Shown piece after piece: positions 1 to 8,072 of a stretch of 48,494 nucleotides of DNA. The notes beneath the pieces were generated by a model, which was not told the DNA's origin, searched no databases, and saw nothing but the letters and a program-made list of their open reading frames with translations. The position numbers and the translations under genes are program-made. The DNA is from a virus. Position 1 is the first letter of the stretch. Each line of letters opens with the position of its first letter. The stretch is taken from positions 1-48,494 of IMG/VR virus record IMGVR_UViG_3300020122_000133. One strand, given 5' to 3'.

Positions 1-127
1 ATGAGCGACTTCGCAGTATCGGTGAGTTGACGAATCATTCGCCACTCGTCGTAAGGACTCGGCCGATTCGAGTTCGTAGTGTCGAGAATGGAACACTCCA
101 CGCATTCGACAGCAAGGGTAGCGCACC
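1..127. repeat. Terminal direct repeat, left copy
   Basis: Bases 1-127 are identical to 48368-48494. The length of exactly 127 fits the largest k-mer of common short-read assemblers, so this is most simply the overlap of a circular assembly graph rather than a biological terminal repeat. It implies a circular or circularly permuted genome of 48,367 bp. A minus-strand gene stays in frame across the joint, which supports the closure. Confidence 0.95.
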
Positions 128-143
128 TCAGATCAATCGCCAT
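1..143 (-). CDS. 5' part of a gene that crosses the contig ends (147 aa in total)
   Basis: The ATG at 143 on the minus strand starts a frame that runs off the left edge and continues in frame at 48367 down to the stop at 48067. The whole product is 147 aa and begins MAIDLRCATLAVECVEC, with a CxxC at residues 14-17. An AGGGG element lies about 8 nt upstream, and the previous minus gene stops at 155, only 11 bases away. The middle (IRQLTDTAKSLIAEVERLRD) is probably coiled coil. A start chosen inside the linear window (48468, GTG) would lose 14 residues. Function is unknown; it belongs to the minus operon that begins at 352. Confidence 0.7.
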   Translation of the reverse strand, partial: MAIDLRCATLAVECVECSILDTTNSNRPSPYDEWRMIRQLTDTAKSL

Positions 144-154
144 CGTACGATCCC

Positions 155-352
155 CTACTTCTTGAAGCCCTTGAGCGTCTTGGCGAGTGACTTCTCTTCC
201 TGCACCGTCGGCGAGTCTCCCGGCTTCGGCGCGAGCTTCTTTGCCGGGATCTTCTGGCCCTCAGGCACCCCGAGGTTCCGGTGAAGCGCGCCCTTGTTCT
301 GCGTTGCGCCAGCGATCCACTTCTGTGCAGCCTTTTTGATGCGATCGGCCAT
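155..352 (-). CDS. Small basic phage protein, 65 aa
   Basis: This 65-aa lysine-rich protein (MADRIKKAAQKWIAGA..., then GALHRNLGVPEGQKIPAKKL) has a GAGGAGG ribosome binding site 9 nt before its ATG at 352. Short proteins with a GALHR.LGVPEG..IP..KL core occur in many phages without a known function (recalled, not searched). It is the first gene of a minus-strand operon that crosses the contig joint, and it diverges from the terminase genes. A longer open frame extending to 922 is antisense to the small terminase and was not used. Confidence 0.75.
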   Translation of the reverse strand: MADRIKKAAQKWIAGATQNKGALHRNLGVPEGQKIPAKKLAPKPGDSPTVQEEKSLAKTLKGFKK

Positions 353-374
353 AGGATTCGAGCCTCCTCGGGGT

Positions 375-403
375 AACTTACCTCCGAACTTATTCAAAAG
401 CAA
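375..403 (-). promoter_or_regulatory. Possible promoter for the minus operon at 352
   Basis: On the minus strand, TTGCTT (403-398), a 17-nt spacer and TAAGTT (380-375) lie 23 nt upstream of the ATG at 352. Both hexamers are imperfect, so this is only a candidate sigma70-type site in the divergent gap. Confidence 0.3.
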
Positions 404-451
404 GGGCCAATAGGCCAAAGCGATAGCTTTCTGACTTTCTCGCGCCAACTG

Positions 452-481
452 TTGACTTTTTACCACACCGCGCCCTACCGT
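452..481 (+). promoter_or_regulatory. Possible promoter for the packaging/structural genes
   Basis: TTGACT (452-457) is followed after 18 nt by TACCGT (476-481). Transcription would begin only a few bases before the ATG at 491. That start codon has no spaced Shine-Dalgarno element, so the transcript may be nearly leaderless. The -10 is poor. Confidence 0.35.
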
Positions 482-490
482 CGAGTCAGG

Positions 491-1072
491 ATGGGCGACG
501 AGGCTCCGAAACAGCAAAAACCGCCCGACGATCTCGACATTCAGATCGGCGTTCTCGCTGGTTTCGGCTACAACTTCTCGGAAATCGCCCGCTTTGCTGG
601 CGTGAGCGAGGCCACTGTCTGCCGGAGGCGCAAAGAGCGCCCCGAATTCATCGGCAAAATCCAGAATTTCGCCGAAATCGGCTGCCGCACGAAGCTGGCC
701 GAAAAACTCAAGGAAATCGAAACGAAAGCGGACGCGAAAGCGCGGATTCAGGCCGCGGCTTACGAACGTCTTGAACAACTCCTCGAACGTGGCGAGGCAG
801 ACCCGAAGGAACTCGACTTCCTCCTCCTGGCGAGCGTGAAAGAGGGCCTGGACCGCACCGAAGGGAAGGCCCTCGACCGCAAGGCCATCCTCATGAAGCA
901 GCAGCAGGATGTGACCGTCCACGTCGTTCTGGACGAAACGGTCGAGCGGATCATGAGCTACGCGTCCCGCTTCGGCCAGGCCCAGGCCGCACTCCCTCCC
1001 GTTGAGGATGACGACTACCTACCCGATCAGATGGAGGCGACTCATGCCGAGCATGAATCAGCACCTGTCTGA
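491..1072 (+). CDS. terS: Terminase small subunit (putative)
   Basis: This 193-aa protein has an N-terminal helix-turn-helix (about residues 25-50, NFSEIARFAGVSEATVCRRR) followed by charged helices suited to oligomerisation. This is the usual plan of small terminases, which bind pac/cos DNA and present it to the large subunit. Its 3' end overlaps the large terminase start by 29 nt. The ATG at 491 has no good Shine-Dalgarno; an in-frame TTG at 452 would add 13 residues but coincides with a possible -35 box. The name rests on the HTH and position, not on strong sequence recognition. Confidence 0.7.
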   Translation: MGDEAPKQQKPPDDLDIQIGVLAGFGYNFSEIARFAGVSEATVCRRRKERPEFIGKIQNFAEIGCRTKLAEKLKEIETKADAKARIQAAAYERLEQLLERGEADPKELDFLLLASVKEGLDRTEGKALDRKAILMKQQQDVTVHVVLDETVERIMSYASRFGQAQAALPPVEDDDYLPDQMEATHAEHESAPV

Positions 1073-2978
1073 CATCGAGAACATGCAGGACGTCATGGAT
1101 TCGCCAGCGCGCCGACATTCCATGTCCACGGACGCCATGAAGCGGTTCCGCGCTGATCTCCTCTCGGACTCCTTCAAGTTCACCGTGATCGTCTGCGGCC
1201 ACATGGACCTCATCCCTGAGTACCACATGCCGCTTTCCTACGCGGCCTGTGGGCTCACCGACAAGTTGATCTGGAGCCTCACGCAGTCAGGCTTTGACGG
1301 ATACGTCGTCGAGCGCTTTCGCGAGGAGTTCTTCCTCCGGCACATCGACCTCCGCGATCCTGCGCACCGTGACAAGGTCGATGCCTCGCTCGACTGGGTC
1401 AATATCCGTTGGAGCCGCGGGACATTCAAGTCCTCGGTCGTCACGCATGGCGGCGCGACGTTCACGGCAACGCGCGATCCGAACACGACGGCCAAGATCA
1501 CGCACGCCCGCGATGACAAGGCATGGGAGTTCTGCGGGCAGATCGCCGAGACGATCCGTTCTGGACCCTATCGCGACATCTTCCCCGACCGCGTTCCGGA
1601 AGGGAATCTCAACGAGCTGCTGACCACCAAGAAAATCACGCTCGGCGGACGGACGATCTCCCATCCGCAGACGACGATCCAGGCCCTCGGCTACCTCTCG
1701 AAGGAGATTTCCGCCCACTACGATACGTTCTGGACGAACGATCTCGTCGTCGGCGGAGAGGGGGGCAACGCGACGCCGGCGCTTCTTCCGGGCGTAACGA
1801 ACTGGATTCGCGGCATGACTGGTCTCTTCATGCCGACGAAGCGAATCCGCCGCATTCACGAGGGAACCAAGTGGGATGAGGATGACGACGATACGTTCCT
1901 CACGAAAGACCGCCGGCGCTTCGCCTGCCTCACAATACGCGTGCCCATCGAGGTCTACGATGGGCCAGTCACCAACATTCTCGAACGCGGGACGCCGACG
2001 CTCCCGAAACTCTATCCGGTTCCGGCCATTCAGGCCATTCAGGACTCGATCCTCTCCGATGATTCGGAATCGGACGGCGCGCGCATCTGGCGCTGCAACT
2101 ACCTTCTCGACGCCTACGCCGGCTCGGCGCGCCTTTTCCCTCCGTCGCTCGTCGATGATCCGGACAACTGGTGGAAGGGGCCATTCCGCCACCCGAAGGA
2201 TGAAGAGGACCGGCGCGGACGCTTCGTCATCGCCCGGTATCGGCGCGACAAGCAAGGGCGACCCCTCGACGCGAAGCAGCTCAAGCGCGGGAAGGTCGTT
2301 CCGCTCGTCGAAAGGGACGATCGCGGCCGTGAAGTGCTCGTCAAGGGATGGCGGGAAGCCGCCGCGCTCATCGTCCTCGATCCGTGGAAGGATCTGGACC
2401 GCATCTGCCTCGTAGACCCAGCTTGGGTGGAGAAAGCCGACAATTGGGCGGTCTCAGGCATCGGCGTTGATCCCGAGATGGTCGAGCTTCAGCTTGCGAC
2501 GCGCTCGGCGACCTCCGGCATGGATGGCTGGATCGATGCCCTCGCCGAACTCGACGAGGAGTATCACTTCCGCGCCGTCGGCTTCGATGGGGGAGCCTAC
2601 CAGGACCGTTTCATTCAGAATCTCATCGCGACGGACAAACGGCTGCGCAGGCTCCGGAGCCGGATGGTCAAGGTTCCACACCGCGGGAAGGCGAAGATCG
2701 CCCGCATTCGGGAAGGCGTCGCGGAACTCCTACACATGCACCGCCTGCTTCTCGACCCGACCGAGGACGGGACGCCGACGCGCGACGAGATGAAGAAGTA
2801 CAAGGGCGGCGACAAGGCAGTAGACGGCATCCTCGACTCGCTCGCCATGGCCCCTGCGGTCTATAAGCGCCGCCGCTCACGCGAGGAGCAGGAAGCTGCG
2901 GCTGCTGCCGCTGTCGTGCGCGATGTCAAGCGCCGCCGAATCATCGACCCAGCGCTGGGGGTGCCGTTTGCAGCTTAA
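1044..2978 (+). CDS. terL: Terminase large subunit
   Basis: This 644-aa protein has an N-terminal ATPase with the deviant Walker A RGTFKSS seen in many phage terminases (about residues 135-141), and a Walker B-like stretch near YDTFWTNDLVV. The C-terminal RNase H-fold nuclease shows its acidic residues in CLVDPAW, AVGFDGG and VDGILDSLAMA. The enzyme would cut concatemers and pump DNA into the prohead through the portal. The ATG at 1044 is chosen because GGAGG sits 6 nt upstream. An earlier TTG at 1002 lies inside the small-subunit gene. Confidence 0.9.
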   Translation: MPSMNQHLSDIENMQDVMDSPARRHSMSTDAMKRFRADLLSDSFKFTVIVCGHMDLIPEYHMPLSYAACGLTDKLIWSLTQSGFDGYVVERFREEFFLRHIDLRDPAHRDKVDASLDWVNIRWSRGTFKSSVVTHGGATFTATRDPNTTAKITHARDDKAWEFCGQIAETIRSGPYRDIFPDRVPEGNLNELLTTKKITLGGRTISHPQTTIQALGYLSKEISAHYDTFWTNDLVVGGEGGNATPALLPGVTNWIRGMTGLFMPTKRIRRIHEGTKWDEDDDDTFLTKDRRRFACLTIRVPIEVYDGPVTNILERGTPTLPKLYPVPAIQAIQDSILSDDSESDGARIWRCNYLLDAYAGSARLFPPSLVDDPDNWWKGPFRHPKDEEDRRGRFVIARYRRDKQGRPLDAKQLKRGKVVPLVERDDRGREVLVKGWREAAALIVLDPWKDLDRICLVDPAWVEKADNWAVSGIGVDPEMVELQLATRSATSGMDGWIDALAELDEEYHFRAVGFDGGAYQDRFIQNLIATDKRLRRLRSRMVKVPHRGKAKIARIREGVAELLHMHRLLLDPTEDGTPTRDEMKKYKGGDKAVDGILDSLAMAPAVYKRRRSREEQEAAAAAAVVRDVKRRRIIDPALGVPFAA

Positions 2979-3231
2979 GGTACGTGTTCTTGAGAAGTTC
3001 GATCCCGAACGCAACATCATCGTAATTTATGGAATGAGCGAAGATCCGGACTTTAGTTATCGCGTTGCTGTCGATCTAAAGCCGCATTCATCGGATTCGA
3101 TTCGACGAGCCGTAAGAACGAAGCTAGAAGGCATCCTCAGTGATTCTGGAAGAGCGCCGGAGTTTCGCGTGCCGTTCTTTGATGCGTGTACTCATATCAG
3201 ACCGGAGCACTTAGGACTGGAATCGGAATGA
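2968..3231 (+). CDS. Small unknown protein between terminase and portal
   Basis: An 87-aa product if the TTG at 2968 is used; an ATG at 2923 is in frame but deeper inside the terminase gene. The body (IIVIYGMSEDPDFSYRVAVD) reads as a compact alpha/beta protein. Its codons are visibly less GC-rich than those of the flanking genes, which suggests later acquisition. It ends with TGA overlapping the portal ATG. Function not recognised and start uncertain. Confidence 0.55.
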   Translation: MQLKVRVLEKFDPERNIIVIYGMSEDPDFSYRVAVDLKPHSSDSIRRAVRTKLEGILSDSGRAPEFRVPFFDACTHIRPEHLGLESE

Positions 3232-5561
3232 ACGACGATTCAACCGAAGCTTCGCGCGTTCTTAACCTGGACAAGGCGTCCGGAAAGCTCGTCCTTGATG
3301 AGGACGGCCACACGCGATTCCTCCCTTCGACGCAGCCGAGTGGGGATGATGGGAAATCGGAACTCCAGCGAATCGAAGCGTTCCTCTCGCAGGAACTCAA
3401 ACAGACCATCGAAGATTACGCCGAGCGCTGGCGGCTCGCGGCCGAGAACGTGCTGACGTATAAGGCCGAGAAGATCCATATCCCGGAGTCCGGGGAATCG
3501 ATCCTCCCGTCACCGATCGCCCGCATCCCGGCCGATCAGATCATCGCCTTCGAGACAAACACGATCTTACGTCCGAAACCCGTCGTCTCGATCAGCCCCT
3601 ACTTCAACGAAGACGTTCAGGTCGTCGTGCCTATGGATGTGCCGGGGCCGCCAGGACAACCTCCGCAACAGATCCCGACCGTTGTCACGAAGTCCTCCGA
3701 AGACGTTGCGCATGGGCTCGAAGTCGGGCTCGAATTCAAGAACCGCGAGAAGCTGGGGATTCACAAGCTCATCTACGGAGCCGTCACCGAATGCGTGAGA
3801 CTCGGCACAGTGCCGGTGTGGATCAAGGTCATTGCAGATCCGCAGAAGAAGAGAACGGCGCTCGGTCCGAAGGTCAACGGAGCGTTTCTGGATCTGACCG
3901 ACAAGGACGAATACGAAGTGGACGCCGGTGAGGTTGTGACGATCCACCGCATTCCATGGGCGAACGCGATCATGCCCGTGGACGAAGACGACGCCGACGA
4001 GTCGCCTTGGTGGGCCGAGAGGCTTCGTGAGAACCGGCCGTCCGACATCATCTTCAAGCAGGCATCCGGCGAGTACTTCCTTCTCACTGCGGAAGATGCA
4101 AAGGTACTTGCCAAGAACACGACGGAGAGCTTCAACCCCTACAAGGAAGAGTTGCGCGCGAAGACCGAAGCGCGGAGCCCATCGCGACCTCGTCCCCGGC
4201 TCGACATGTGGCAGGTCTGGTTTTATTGGTTCGCGAAGTACATCGATCCAAAGGATGGCCAGAAGAAGACGAAGCGCCTCAACCTCATCGCCGACTTCCA
4301 TCTGACCGGGGAACGCGCCTGCAACATTTACCTCAACGAGTATGAGCACCAATGCCGGCCGGTCGTGCCGTGCTACCAGATCCCTGATCCTGATTCGGAC
4401 TCAGGCTCCTGCACGGTTGGCATTCTCAAGTACTACCAGCGCGCCGCGACGCATGTCGTCCAGGCCGAGTACAAGAACGCCTTCCACGCGAACAACTTCA
4501 CCTACTGGTACGACCCCAACGGCGACACGGCCGACTACTTCGACAGGAACAAGACCATCGGCCCAGGCGAGCAGATCCCCGGGAAGTTCGGGGAGGATTG
4601 GGGTGTCACGCGCGTGGGTGCTGAACACTACTCGCTCCTGCCGTTACGTCAGGCTCTCATCGCTGAGGCCAAAGAAGCGTCAAACGTCTCCTCCTATCAG
4701 GCCGGCCAAGACATCCCCGGTCGCACTCCGGCCATGTCGATCTCGCAGATCATGCAGGCAGGACTTCAACAGCCTATGCTCTTCATGAAGAACCTCAACG
4801 ACTGTTTCGCAAAGGTCTATCGGCTCTATCTTCTGACCTGCAAGCAGTATCAGCCGATGGGCGAGACGATTCCAGTCAAAGACCCGACGACCAAGGCCAT
4901 CCTCGAAGTTCCGTTCCGTCATCCGGTGGGCGACATGCTCTCGAACTTCCGAATCTCGCTCACCGCGGCTGACGAGATGATGGCGAAGGAGCACGAGTTC
5001 GACCAGCTCGGGATGCTCAAGAACACGATCATGCAGGATGGAACCTACGTCGCGCAGATCGCCGGACCGATGATGAGCGAGCAGGCCACCCCGGCGACCG
5101 TAGCCCTCTTCCAGAAGATGATCGAGCGCAACGAGCGCATCACCCGGCGCATGGCTGCGATCTTCCGTGCTGACGAGGACGACTTTGACGTGACCAAGGA
5201 AGTGGACGCGCTCGTCAAGGAACGCGAGGAAGCCTTGGAAGCTGCGGCGAATGCGCCGCCCCCGCCTCCCCCAGCTCCGCCTCCTCCGAAGGTCGTTCTG
5301 TCGGGGAAACTCAGTCCCGAGCAGGTAGCGAGTGCTGCGGCGCAGGACGGCATCACGGGACCATCGATGCCACAAGGAGGCCCAAGTGCAGGACAGAACC
5401 CAGGTCAAACTCCCTCGCCCGGCGGACCTGTTTCCGGAGCCGGAGGGCAAGCCAACCCTCCGGGAAATCCTGGAGTTGGAGGCCAACCCGGCATTCCGCC
5501 GCATCCTGTGCCTCGTCCAGCGCAGGGCGTACCTCAGCCGCCCGGAGGTGCTGTCCAGTGA
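3228..5561 (+). CDS. Portal protein (podovirus type)
   Basis: This 777-aa protein follows the terminase and has portal-like features: an N-terminal acidic region, a long alpha/beta core (LKYYQRAATHVVQAEYKNAF, QAGQDIPGRTPAMSISQIMQ) and a C-terminal helical region. It would form the dodecameric DNA gate at one capsid vertex. The last ~95 residues are low-complexity Pro/Gly (a run of prolines, then PGG/PGQ repeats) and are overlapped out of frame by the next gene. The ATG at 3228 overlaps the previous stop. Size is close to the large P22-like portals. Confidence 0.8.
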   Translation: MNDDSTEASRVLNLDKASGKLVLDEDGHTRFLPSTQPSGDDGKSELQRIEAFLSQELKQTIEDYAERWRLAAENVLTYKAEKIHIPESGESILPSPIARIPADQIIAFETNTILRPKPVVSISPYFNEDVQVVVPMDVPGPPGQPPQQIPTVVTKSSEDVAHGLEVGLEFKNREKLGIHKLIYGAVTECVRLGTVPVWIKVIADPQKKRTALGPKVNGAFLDLTDKDEYEVDAGEVVTIHRIPWANAIMPVDEDDADESPWWAERLRENRPSDIIFKQASGEYFLLTAEDAKVLAKNTTESFNPYKEELRAKTEARSPSRPRPRLDMWQVWFYWFAKYIDPKDGQKKTKRLNLIADFHLTGERACNIYLNEYEHQCRPVVPCYQIPDPDSDSGSCTVGILKYYQRAATHVVQAEYKNAFHANNFTYWYDPNGDTADYFDRNKTIGPGEQIPGKFGEDWGVTRVGAEHYSLLPLRQALIAEAKEASNVSSYQAGQDIPGRTPAMSISQIMQAGLQQPMLFMKNLNDCFAKVYRLYLLTCKQYQPMGETIPVKDPTTKAILEVPFRHPVGDMLSNFRISLTAADEMMAKEHEFDQLGMLKNTIMQDGTYVAQIAGPMMSEQATPATVALFQKMIERNERITRRMAAIFRADEDDFDVTKEVDALVKEREEALEAAANAPPPPPPAPPPPKVVLSGKLSPEQVASAAAQDGITGPSMPQGGPSAGQNPGQTPSPGGPVSGAGGQANPPGNPGVGGQPGIPPHPVPRPAQGVPQPPGGAVQ

Positions 5562-5664
5562 CGAGTTCAAGATCATCAAGGAAGTGCTTCGCGCGGAAGG
5601 CGCGGAGCTGTGCTTGGGAGACATCGACAAAGTCCTGAGCGACCGACCGAAAGAAGAGGAGTAA
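5386..5664 (+). CDS. Small gene overlapping the portal tail out of frame
   Basis: This 92-aa protein starts at GTG 5386 behind a strong AAGGAGG (5374-5380) lying inside the portal coding region. It shares 176 nt with the portal in another frame, then continues 103 nt alone to a stop 4 bases before the scaffold gene. The product is a charged, helical, globular-looking protein (LREILELEANPAFRRILCLV, DEFKIIKEVLRAEGAELC). The strong RBS, the sensible amino-acid composition and the non-overlapping remainder support real translation. Its function is unknown; position suggests a head-assembly accessory. Confidence 0.75.
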   Translation: MQDRTQVKLPRPADLFPEPEGKPTLREILELEANPAFRRILCLVQRRAYLSRPEVLSSDEFKIIKEVLRAEGAELCLGDIDKVLSDRPKEEE

Positions 5665-5668
5665 TCTC

Positions 5669-6610
5669 ATGCCAGAACCGCAAGCCACGCCTCCAGAACC
5701 GAAGGTTTCGCCCCTCGCCAACCTGGACGAATGGCTCAATGACCCAAAGAATACCAAGCCCGCGGCGGACGCGAAAGCCGAACCGGCAGCGGCACCGGAA
5801 AGCTCCTCAACGCCTCAGCCCCAGACGAGCCAACCCTCTTGGAGGGACCAAGTCATCGGGGATGATGCGGAGAATGAGTTTTTCCGAGGAAAGAAAGTCG
5901 GCGATCTCTTCACGTCTTACGATCACGCCCAACGCGCAATGCGCGACGCCTTGACCGAAAAGAACGAACTGAAGCGCCAACTGGAGATACGCCAAGCCGC
6001 CGATGCGGCAGTCCAGCAGTCCATCGCAGCGGCCCAGCCGAAGCCGCCCGCTCCCGCAGATCCGCGAGAGGCAGAAATCGACGAGGTCTGGTTTTCCGAT
6101 CCAGCCCGCGCCCGATTCCTCCAGCAGCAGATTTTCGAGGAGAAGGCGCGCACGCTGGCCGCTGAGGAAGCGCGACGTATCCACGAGCAGGCGACGTCCG
6201 AAAACCAGCGGACCCAACTCCTGCAAGCCGGTTATGCCGCGTGGGAACAAGCCCGCACGCACCTTCAGATCCCGAAAGAGGAGTGGGATGGGAACGCTGA
6301 CGCGCTCATGTATGTGACATCGACCAAGTTCGCCGCCCAGGGCGGTCCACTCGATGCACGCAACGTGGTTGCCGCATGGAACCTGCTTCATCCGCAGGCC
6401 CCTGCGTCAGTGCCAGCAACTCCGCCGACTCCTGTTCCAGCCGTACCACAACAGCCCAAACCACCCGGCTCCGGCCGACCCGCAGCAGCAGCGCAACCGG
6501 CGACGCCAAGGGTTTCCACCGTCGCGCAGAACGCTCTCGAAGACTGGGGCGACTTCGCCCAGTCCGTCGGGGTGCCAAAGGATCGGTTCATGGAGCGACT
6601 TGCGAGGTAA
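5669..6610 (+). CDS. Scaffolding protein (putative)
   Basis: This 313-aa protein has Pro/Ala-rich ends, a central highly charged helical part (about residues 85-200, coiled-coil potential) and a short C-terminal structured tip (DWGDFAQSVGVPKDRFMERL). This composition and the place between portal and major capsid protein match internal scaffold proteins, which bind capsid subunits through the C-terminus and leave the prohead. An AGAGGAG ribosome site precedes the ATG at 5669. Confidence 0.75.
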   Translation: MPEPQATPPEPKVSPLANLDEWLNDPKNTKPAADAKAEPAAAPESSSTPQPQTSQPSWRDQVIGDDAENEFFRGKKVGDLFTSYDHAQRAMRDALTEKNELKRQLEIRQAADAAVQQSIAAAQPKPPAPADPREAEIDEVWFSDPARARFLQQQIFEEKARTLAAEEARRIHEQATSENQRTQLLQAGYAAWEQARTHLQIPKEEWDGNADALMYVTSTKFAAQGGPLDARNVVAAWNLLHPQAPASVPATPPTPVPAVPQQPKPPGSGRPAAAAQPATPRVSTVAQNALEDWGDFAQSVGVPKDRFMERLAR

Positions 6611-6617
6611 ACGGAAG

Positions 6618-7097
6618 ATGGCAAACTATGGAGACGTGGCACTCAACCTGCCACCCGACTGGAGCCGGGAAAGGCTCCTCAACAAACGCCCCAACCACAT
6701 GACCATCGGTCACACGGCCGGCAGGTCTGACGTGGCCCTCAAGGACGACCCCGAGGCTCGTCACGCCTTCGCGTGGTGCGCCGTTGGACCTCAGTTCATT
6801 GACGAGCTTGATGCCCGGAAGTCAGACGGCTTCTCGTTCGTCAACAAGAACGATTGGGACTCGGTGTACTACGAGTGGGATGCCGAAGGGTATCTCGTCG
6901 CTCAGAATCAGCGTCTCATGGCCATTCCGGAAGCGAAGTACATCGAGCTCCGGGCGGCCGAGCGCGAGGAACTGGAGCGAACCTCGGTCAATACGGCCAA
7001 CGAGGAAGCGCTCGGCTTGGCCGATCGGGTCAGCGGCATCACTCTCACCAATCGCGACGGCGAAGCACTCAACCGGAAGCGAAAGGGACGGAGGTAG
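6618..7097 (+). CDS. Unknown head-region protein, 159 aa
   Basis: The product (MANYGDVALNLPPDWSRERL...) is acidic and charged with a basic C-terminal tail (NRKRKGRR). It starts at ATG 6618, eight bases after the scaffold stop, with GAGG about 11 nt upstream. The upstream part of the open frame overlaps the scaffold gene and is not used. Position suggests a head-associated or assembly role. Confidence 0.7.
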   Translation: MANYGDVALNLPPDWSRERLLNKRPNHMTIGHTAGRSDVALKDDPEARHAFAWCAVGPQFIDELDARKSDGFSFVNKNDWDSVYYEWDAEGYLVAQNQRLMAIPEAKYIELRAAEREELERTSVNTANEEALGLADRVSGITLTNRDGEALNRKRKGRR

Positions 7098-7100
7098 CCG

Positions 7101-7562
7101 ATGGCAACACCAACCAACATGAACACGGGAGTGAACGTAACGAATCCTGTCGGCCAGACGGCAAACGCCACGAACAAGGGCCTTCAGATCGGAACTTTCT
7201 ATCCCGTCCACCTTGTGCAGGGAACGGACCTCGGCGACGCCGTAACCGCTGTGCTTGTGGCGCAGTGGACGGCACCGTTCGCGGGCTTTTTCCGGCACGT
7301 CGGCTACTCCAACTACTCATCCGCCGCGACCTCGACGTTTCTCGTCTACAACGCAACGCAGGCCGCGAACGTCATCGGCGCTGTCACTCCGACTTCAAAC
7401 GTCGCCGGGGCAGTGACCTCATTCACAACCGCAGCCTTCGCTGAAGGAGACGTGATCCAGCTTCGCGTCACGACCTCCGGCGGCTCGGGCGCATCGAAGG
7501 GGCTCAACGTCTGGCTGACGGCAGTCGTCACTGCGGACTCGGGCTCCAATCCTGCCTACTAA
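7101..7562 (+). CDS. Probable head decoration/fibre-like protein, 153 aa
   Basis: The product is rich in Thr, Ala, Val and Gly with alternating beta-type patterning and an N-terminal low-complexity segment (MATPTNMNTGVNVTNP). It lies between scaffold and capsid with a GGAGG site before its ATG. Small beta-rich proteins at this position are often capsid decoration proteins. This is inference from composition and context. Confidence 0.6.
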   Translation: MATPTNMNTGVNVTNPVGQTANATNKGLQIGTFYPVHLVQGTDLGDAVTAVLVAQWTAPFAGFFRHVGYSNYSSAATSTFLVYNATQAANVIGAVTPTSNVAGAVTSFTTAAFAEGDVIQLRVTTSGGSGASKGLNVWLTAVVTADSGSNPAY

Positions 7563-7574
7563 GGAGGCAGATCA

Positions 7575-8069
7575 ATGGCTCAGACTGGAAAAACCTACGT
7601 CCCCATCTCCCCTGGTGATCGGGCGGCAGGCGTACCAAAGACGATGGGAATGCTGCCGGAAGCCTCGGCTCAGACCTACCTCAAGGGCGCGCCGGTCCTC
7701 CTCTCCTCGGGGTACATCCGCGAGGGCTCCTCGGTCCCGCAGACCATTCGGGGTTTCGCCCGTGTGGCCGGCCAGAACCTTGCCTCCGATGGCGCAAAGA
7801 ACGCGTCGTTCTACGTCGCCGAGACGGGTAAGCACTTCATCGGCACTCTTGGAACCGAAGTCCTCACGTTCACGCACATCGGCATCAAGGCCCTTCTCTC
7901 GAAGTCGGCCTCGAGCTGGTTTGTCAACGCCGCAACGGCCGCTACGACCGCGTCGGCCTCGTACAACTGTTTCATCGACGGCTATGACACGACCCGATGG
8001 TCGATTGGCGATACCTCGCCCGAGATCATCTTCACGGTCATTCCCGCCTGCATCCAGGGTGAGGTGTAA
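7575..8069 (+). CDS. Probable capsid decoration/stabilising protein, 164 aa
   Basis: The product (MAQTGKTYVPISPGDRAAGV...) is beta-rich with an Ala/Ser/Thr-rich middle. It starts 12 nt after the previous gene behind AAGGAGG and ends 3 nt before the major capsid gene. That position and size fit a head decoration protein, but no family-specific motif is visible. Confidence 0.6.
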   Translation: MAQTGKTYVPISPGDRAAGVPKTMGMLPEASAQTYLKGAPVLLSSGYIREGSSVPQTIRGFARVAGQNLASDGAKNASFYVAETGKHFIGTLGTEVLTFTHIGIKALLSKSASSWFVNAATAATTASASYNCFIDGYDTTRWSIGDTSPEIIFTVIPACIQGEV

Positions 8070-8072
8070 GCC

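Noticed and set aside
155-922. 255-codon minus-strand frame
   Set aside because: Only its last 65 codons (155-352) are a real gene with a ribosome site; the rest is antisense to the small terminase.
3567-4352. 261-codon minus-strand frame
   Set aside because: Antisense to the portal gene; no ribosome site and no convincing protein features.
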